Shown here piece after piece: positions 61,398-64,000 of a DNA stretch of 64,000 bases (within the stretch, counting starts at the first letter, position 1; the number at the start of each line of letters is the position of its first letter). This DNA is from Ferdinandcohnia sp047238305 (GTDB taxonomy: Bacteria > Bacillota > Bacilli > Bacillales > Bacillaceae_L). The DNA lies in the NCBI RefSeq assembly GCF_047238305.1, contig NZ_JBDFMO010000001.1, positions 1,674,001 to 1,738,000 of the forward strand, read 5' to 3'. The notes below the pieces were generated by a model. The model was not told where the DNA came from. It worked only from the letters and a program-made list of their open reading frames with translations, and did not search any database. The translations under genes and the position numbers were made by a program.

Positions 61398-62444
61398 ATG
61401 AAGATTACGACAGATATTTTTGGTGAATTAGAGAATCAACCGATTCACGCATTTACTATTGAAAATAACCAGGGGATGTCCTTTCGTTGTATTAATTACG
61501 GATGCATTATAACTGATATGCTCACCCCTGATAAGAACGGAAATCTTGAGAATGTTGTCCTTGGTTTTGATAAGATTGAGGACTACCTACAACATTCTCC
61601 TTATTTCGGGGCAATAGTAGGCCCGATTTCGGGAAGAATTAAGGCAGGTCAGTTTGAACTCGAAGGAACTGTATATAATCTTGAGAAAAACGAAAATAAC
61701 AACCATTTACATGGTGGTGCAAAGGGCTTTAGTAATTTCATTTGGGATGCAACAATGATTGAGGAGTTGGATGAAGTAGGTGTAGAGTTCACTTATGTTC
61801 GTCAAGATGGCGAAGGCGGGTATCCTGGGACAGTTACCACAAAAGTAAGATATCTTTTAAACAACAAAAACGAATTCAAGATAACCATGTCGGCAGTTTC
61901 AGATAAAAATACGATTTTAAATCTTACAAATCATACGTATTTTAATCTTTCAGGCAATATCAAGGATGATATTTTACAACAGGAATTAAAATTAAAAAGT
62001 GATCGTTTCTTAGAGTTAAATAATGAATTGCTTCCAACCGGAAACATGATTGATGTAAAAGGAACTCCATTTGATTTCCAAAATGGCAGAAAGATTGTGG
62101 ATGGGACAAATGCGGACAACCCACAAAACATTTTGGCTGGAAATGGATATGATCATCCGTTTCTCTTAACGAGTAATCAAAATCAAGAAATCCAGTTAAC
62201 CGATGAAACATCTGGAAGAACTTTGATTGTTGAAACAAACCAACCAGCTGTTGTTGTTTACACAAGCAATCACTTAAAAGGTGATTTCGAAATTAGAGAG
62301 GTAAAGGCCAGACCGTATCTTGGAATATGTCTAGAAACACAAGGACTACCAGACGCCATCCATCACCCAAACTTCCCATCCGTTGTAATTAAAAAAGGCG
62401 AACAATACCACTGGGAAACAAAATATACTTTCTTAGCAAAATAG
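61398..62444 (+). CDS. galM: Aldose 1-epimerase (mutarotase)
   Basis: 348 residues. Mutarotase motifs: NNHLHGGAKGFSNFIW (substrate His), LTNHTYFNLSG (catalytic His), and ICLETQGLPDAIHHPNFPS with the catalytic Glu. It converts beta-D-galactose released by beta-galactosidases to the alpha anomer used by GalK. GAGGGTGAG sets the start. Last gene of the gal operon. Confidence 0.95.
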   Translation: MKITTDIFGELENQPIHAFTIENNQGMSFRCINYGCIITDMLTPDKNGNLENVVLGFDKIEDYLQHSPYFGAIVGPISGRIKAGQFELEGTVYNLEKNENNNHLHGGAKGFSNFIWDATMIEELDEVGVEFTYVRQDGEGGYPGTVTTKVRYLLNNKNEFKITMSAVSDKNTILNLTNHTYFNLSGNIKDDILQQELKLKSDRFLELNNELLPTGNMIDVKGTPFDFQNGRKIVDGTNADNPQNILAGNGYDHPFLLTSNQNQEIQLTDETSGRTLIVETNQPAVVVYTSNHLKGDFEIREVKARPYLGICLETQGLPDAIHHPNFPSVVIKKGEQYHWETKYTFLAK

Positions 62445-62505
62445 GGACCAGAGGGACGGTTCTTCTGGCTCCGGGACCACAGGGATGGTTCTCTTGGTCC
62501 CCAAA
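62445..62505. repeat. GGGACGGTT-type intergenic repeat after galM
   Basis: GGGACCAGAGGGACGGTTCT, TCTGGCTCC, then GGGACCACAGGGATGGTTCT and CTTGGTCCCC. Two tandem units of the same family as 27809-27898; GGGACCA/TGGTCCC can pair and may end the gal transcript. Confidence 0.7.
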
Positions 62506-62523
62506 TCCAAAATGGATTTGTTA

Positions 62524-62704
62524 GACGCAAAAAACGTGGAGTAGACGCAAATCTGGTGAGAAAGACGCAAAAAAATGTATTTCCGACGCAAATATTACTT
62601 TTGGGACGCAAATCCGTTGGAACTGTCGAAAATGTTGTGTTTTTGACGCAAATATCATGACATCGACGCATATCCGATGAAACCAACGCAAATCCTGTCA
62701 CGGA
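62524..62704. repeat. Nine-unit 20-bp-period GACGCAAA array
   Basis: GACGCAAA(T) or a one- to two-base variant starts at 62524, 62544, 62564, 62585, 62605, 62625, 62645, 62665 and 62685: a spacing of 20 bases with one 21. The 11-12 bases between cores differ in every unit. The core, not the spacer, is conserved. It lies between galM and the second LacI gene. Confidence 0.85.
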
Positions 62705-62769
62705 ATACTCATTACTCCCACCACACTGCAATGTGCAAATTCAACAATACCCTAGAAAGAAGGTGAACC

Positions 62770-63750
62770 ATGGCGACGATTAAAGATATCGCAGAAAAAG
62801 CAGGTGTCTCGATTGCGACAGTATCAAGGGTGCTCAATTATGACGCCAGCTTATCCGTCAGCGACGACACGAAGAAGAGAATATTTGAGATTGCAGAGGC
62901 GCTGTCATATAAAAAACGTTCTTCCAAAAAATCTTCTTCTGCACGGATTGGGATTCTCCTTTGGTACACGGAAAAAGAGGAGCTCAATGACCTTTATTAT
63001 ATGTCGATCCGGCTTGGAATCGAGCAGCGCTGTGAACAGCAAGGCATCCAGGTGGTCAATTTTTATAATAGCATTGAGAGCATGAAGCAGGAGGATCTTC
63101 AGGGAATTATCGCGGTTGGTAAGTTCAGCTCCACTCAAGTCAATGAACTATCAAAAATGGCCGAACATCTCGTGTTCGTCGATTCAAACCCTGACGAAGA
63201 TGTCTATGATGCAGTTGTGATTGATTTTGAAAAAGCAACGCGAACGGTGCTGGAGCATTTTATTCAAAGTGGTCATACGAATATCGGTTATTTAGGTGGT
63301 CGTGAGGAGTACAAAGACCACTCTTCGGAAATCGAAGAAATCCGAGAAAAAACGTTCAAAACATATCTCAACGAAGCGAATCTATTAGATGAAAGAAACC
63401 TGTATATTGGTAACTTCACGGTTGATGATGGCTACAAGTTGATGAAGCAAGCGATCGAAGAAAAAGGAGACGCGCTTCCAACTGCCTTCTTCGCTGCCAA
63501 TGACCTAATCGCTATTGGTGCATTACGCGCGCTAAATGAAGAAAAAATCGACGTGCCAAACCGTGTGAGCCTCATCGGCGTCAATGACATCAGTGTATCA
63601 AAATACGTCTTTCCACCGCTGTCAACGGTGAAGGTCCATACCGAAGTCATGGGCGAAACCGCAGTCGACACGATCCTCGAGCGGATCGCCGGAAGACAAA
63701 TCGCGAAAAAGATATTCATCACCACAAAATTAGTGATGCGAAAAACCTAG
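62770..63750 (+). CDS. LacI-family transcriptional regulator (galactose type)
   Basis: 326 residues. HTH MATIKDIAEKAGVSIATVSR, VLNYDASLSVSDDT; sensor domain with GHTNIGYLGGRE, AFFAANDLIAIGALRAL and VSKYVFPPLSTVKVH. Paralogue of the regulator at 27993. AGAAGGTGAACC precedes the start. Placed directly after the gal operon, it most likely controls galKETM and perhaps the ABC/lacZ operon, overlapping with the other LacI protein. Ends with a strong terminator. Confidence 0.93.
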   Translation: MATIKDIAEKAGVSIATVSRVLNYDASLSVSDDTKKRIFEIAEALSYKKRSSKKSSSARIGILLWYTEKEELNDLYYMSIRLGIEQRCEQQGIQVVNFYNSIESMKQEDLQGIIAVGKFSSTQVNELSKMAEHLVFVDSNPDEDVYDAVVIDFEKATRTVLEHFIQSGHTNIGYLGGREEYKDHSSEIEEIREKTFKTYLNEANLLDERNLYIGNFTVDDGYKLMKQAIEEKGDALPTAFFAANDLIAIGALRALNEEKIDVPNRVSLIGVNDISVSKYVFPPLSTVKVHTEVMGETAVDTILERIAGRQIAKKIFITTKLVMRKT

Positions 63751-63770
63751 TCCCCACGGCTAGGTTTTTT
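63741..63770 (+). terminator. Terminator after the second LacI gene
   Basis: AAAAACCTAG and CTAGGTTTTTT arms with a 9-base loop. The remaining 230 bases to the window end hold no gene I can support. Confidence 0.85.
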
Positions 63771-64000
63771 CCATCCTATTTAATAGGAAAGAAAGAGTAC
63801 AATAATCCCCAAAGTGACCACGAAAATCCGTGAAACCATAGTCCAATCCTCTCATTGTCCATCTCGTGCCATCTTGGCCCAATTTACACTAAAAACGCCT
63901 AAATGACAAAAACTGGACTCTCTTTTACAAATCTATTACTAATTTTCTGTATAACTGATTTTTCATTTCTTACGAGATGAAAATGCTTCCAATAACAAAA

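Noticed and set aside
62524..62704. CRISPR array
   Set aside because: Period is 20 bases with an 8-9 base core and 11-12 base spacers, far below CRISPR repeat and spacer lengths, and no cas genes are near.
62363..62731. 122-codon minus-strand frame over the galM end and repeat array
   Set aside because: Spans two repeat families and the end of galM; open only because the repeats lack stops in that frame.

Overview
The window reads as a low-GC Firmicute chromosome, most likely a Bacillaceae member (Bacillus sensu lato). The support is a flaG-fliD-fliS-fliT-hpf-secA-prfB gene order like that of Bacillus subtilis, strong AGGAGG-type ribosome binding sites, a Fur-regulated basic protein (Fbp) homologue, a GlpP-type antiterminator system and CUT1 sugar ABC transporters without their own ATPase. 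I saw no tRNA, rRNA or CRISPR array.

Region 1 (1-4850): the end of a surface-sugar cluster: 3' part of an SDR nucleotide-sugar enzyme, a 3,5-epimerase-like cupin, a large GT2 glycosyltransferase and CDP-glucose 4,6-dehydratase. Its place just upstream of the flagellar cap genes suggests flagellin glycosylation. Region 2 (4851-7992): a decayed patch with gene fragments (one a RadC-type remnant), a possible 25-residue peptide gene, and an IS element whose transposase carries an in-frame stop. Region 3 (8008-11680): a sigma-D-like promoter and flaG, fliD, fliS, fliT plus one unknown gene. Region 4 (11861-18529): a cyclic-di-GMP-rich accessory stretch. It has a class I c-di-GMP riboswitch on the minus strand ahead of a small CxxC protein gene, then long-form hpf, a structured untranslated region, a membrane diguanylate cyclase and a globin-coupled HD-GYP protein. 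Region 5 (18731-22500): secA and prfB, the latter with the programmed +1 frameshift.

Region 6 (22589-27807): Fbp-like gene, chemoreceptor behind palindromic operators, aldo/keto reductase, and a divergent LysR / TauE-SafE pair. Region 7 (27993-39869): LacI regulator, sugar ABC transporter, LacZ-type beta-galactosidase, then glpD, glpP and glpK. Region 8 (39909-57488): a collapsed copy of the chemoreceptor locus, an ArsR-type regulator, and two paralogous binding protein-permease-permease-GH2 clusters. These flank a glycerate kinase / LarA-like / CdaR-like cassette. Region 9 (57630-63770): galK-galE-galT-galM, a nine-unit 20-bp repeat array and a second LacI regulator.

Taken together, 28-64 kb is a galactoside catabolic island. 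Oligosaccharides enter by three ABC systems (presumably sharing a distant MsmX-like ATPase), GH2 enzymes split them, galactose goes through the Leloir pathway, and the aglycones glycerol and glycerate appear to be handled by the glp genes and by a glycerate kinase paired with a LarA-family racemase. The idea that galactosyl-glycerol or glycosyl-glycerate type compounds are the substrates is inference from gene content. Dispersed GGGACAGG/GGGACGGTT-type intergenic repeats occur through the window.
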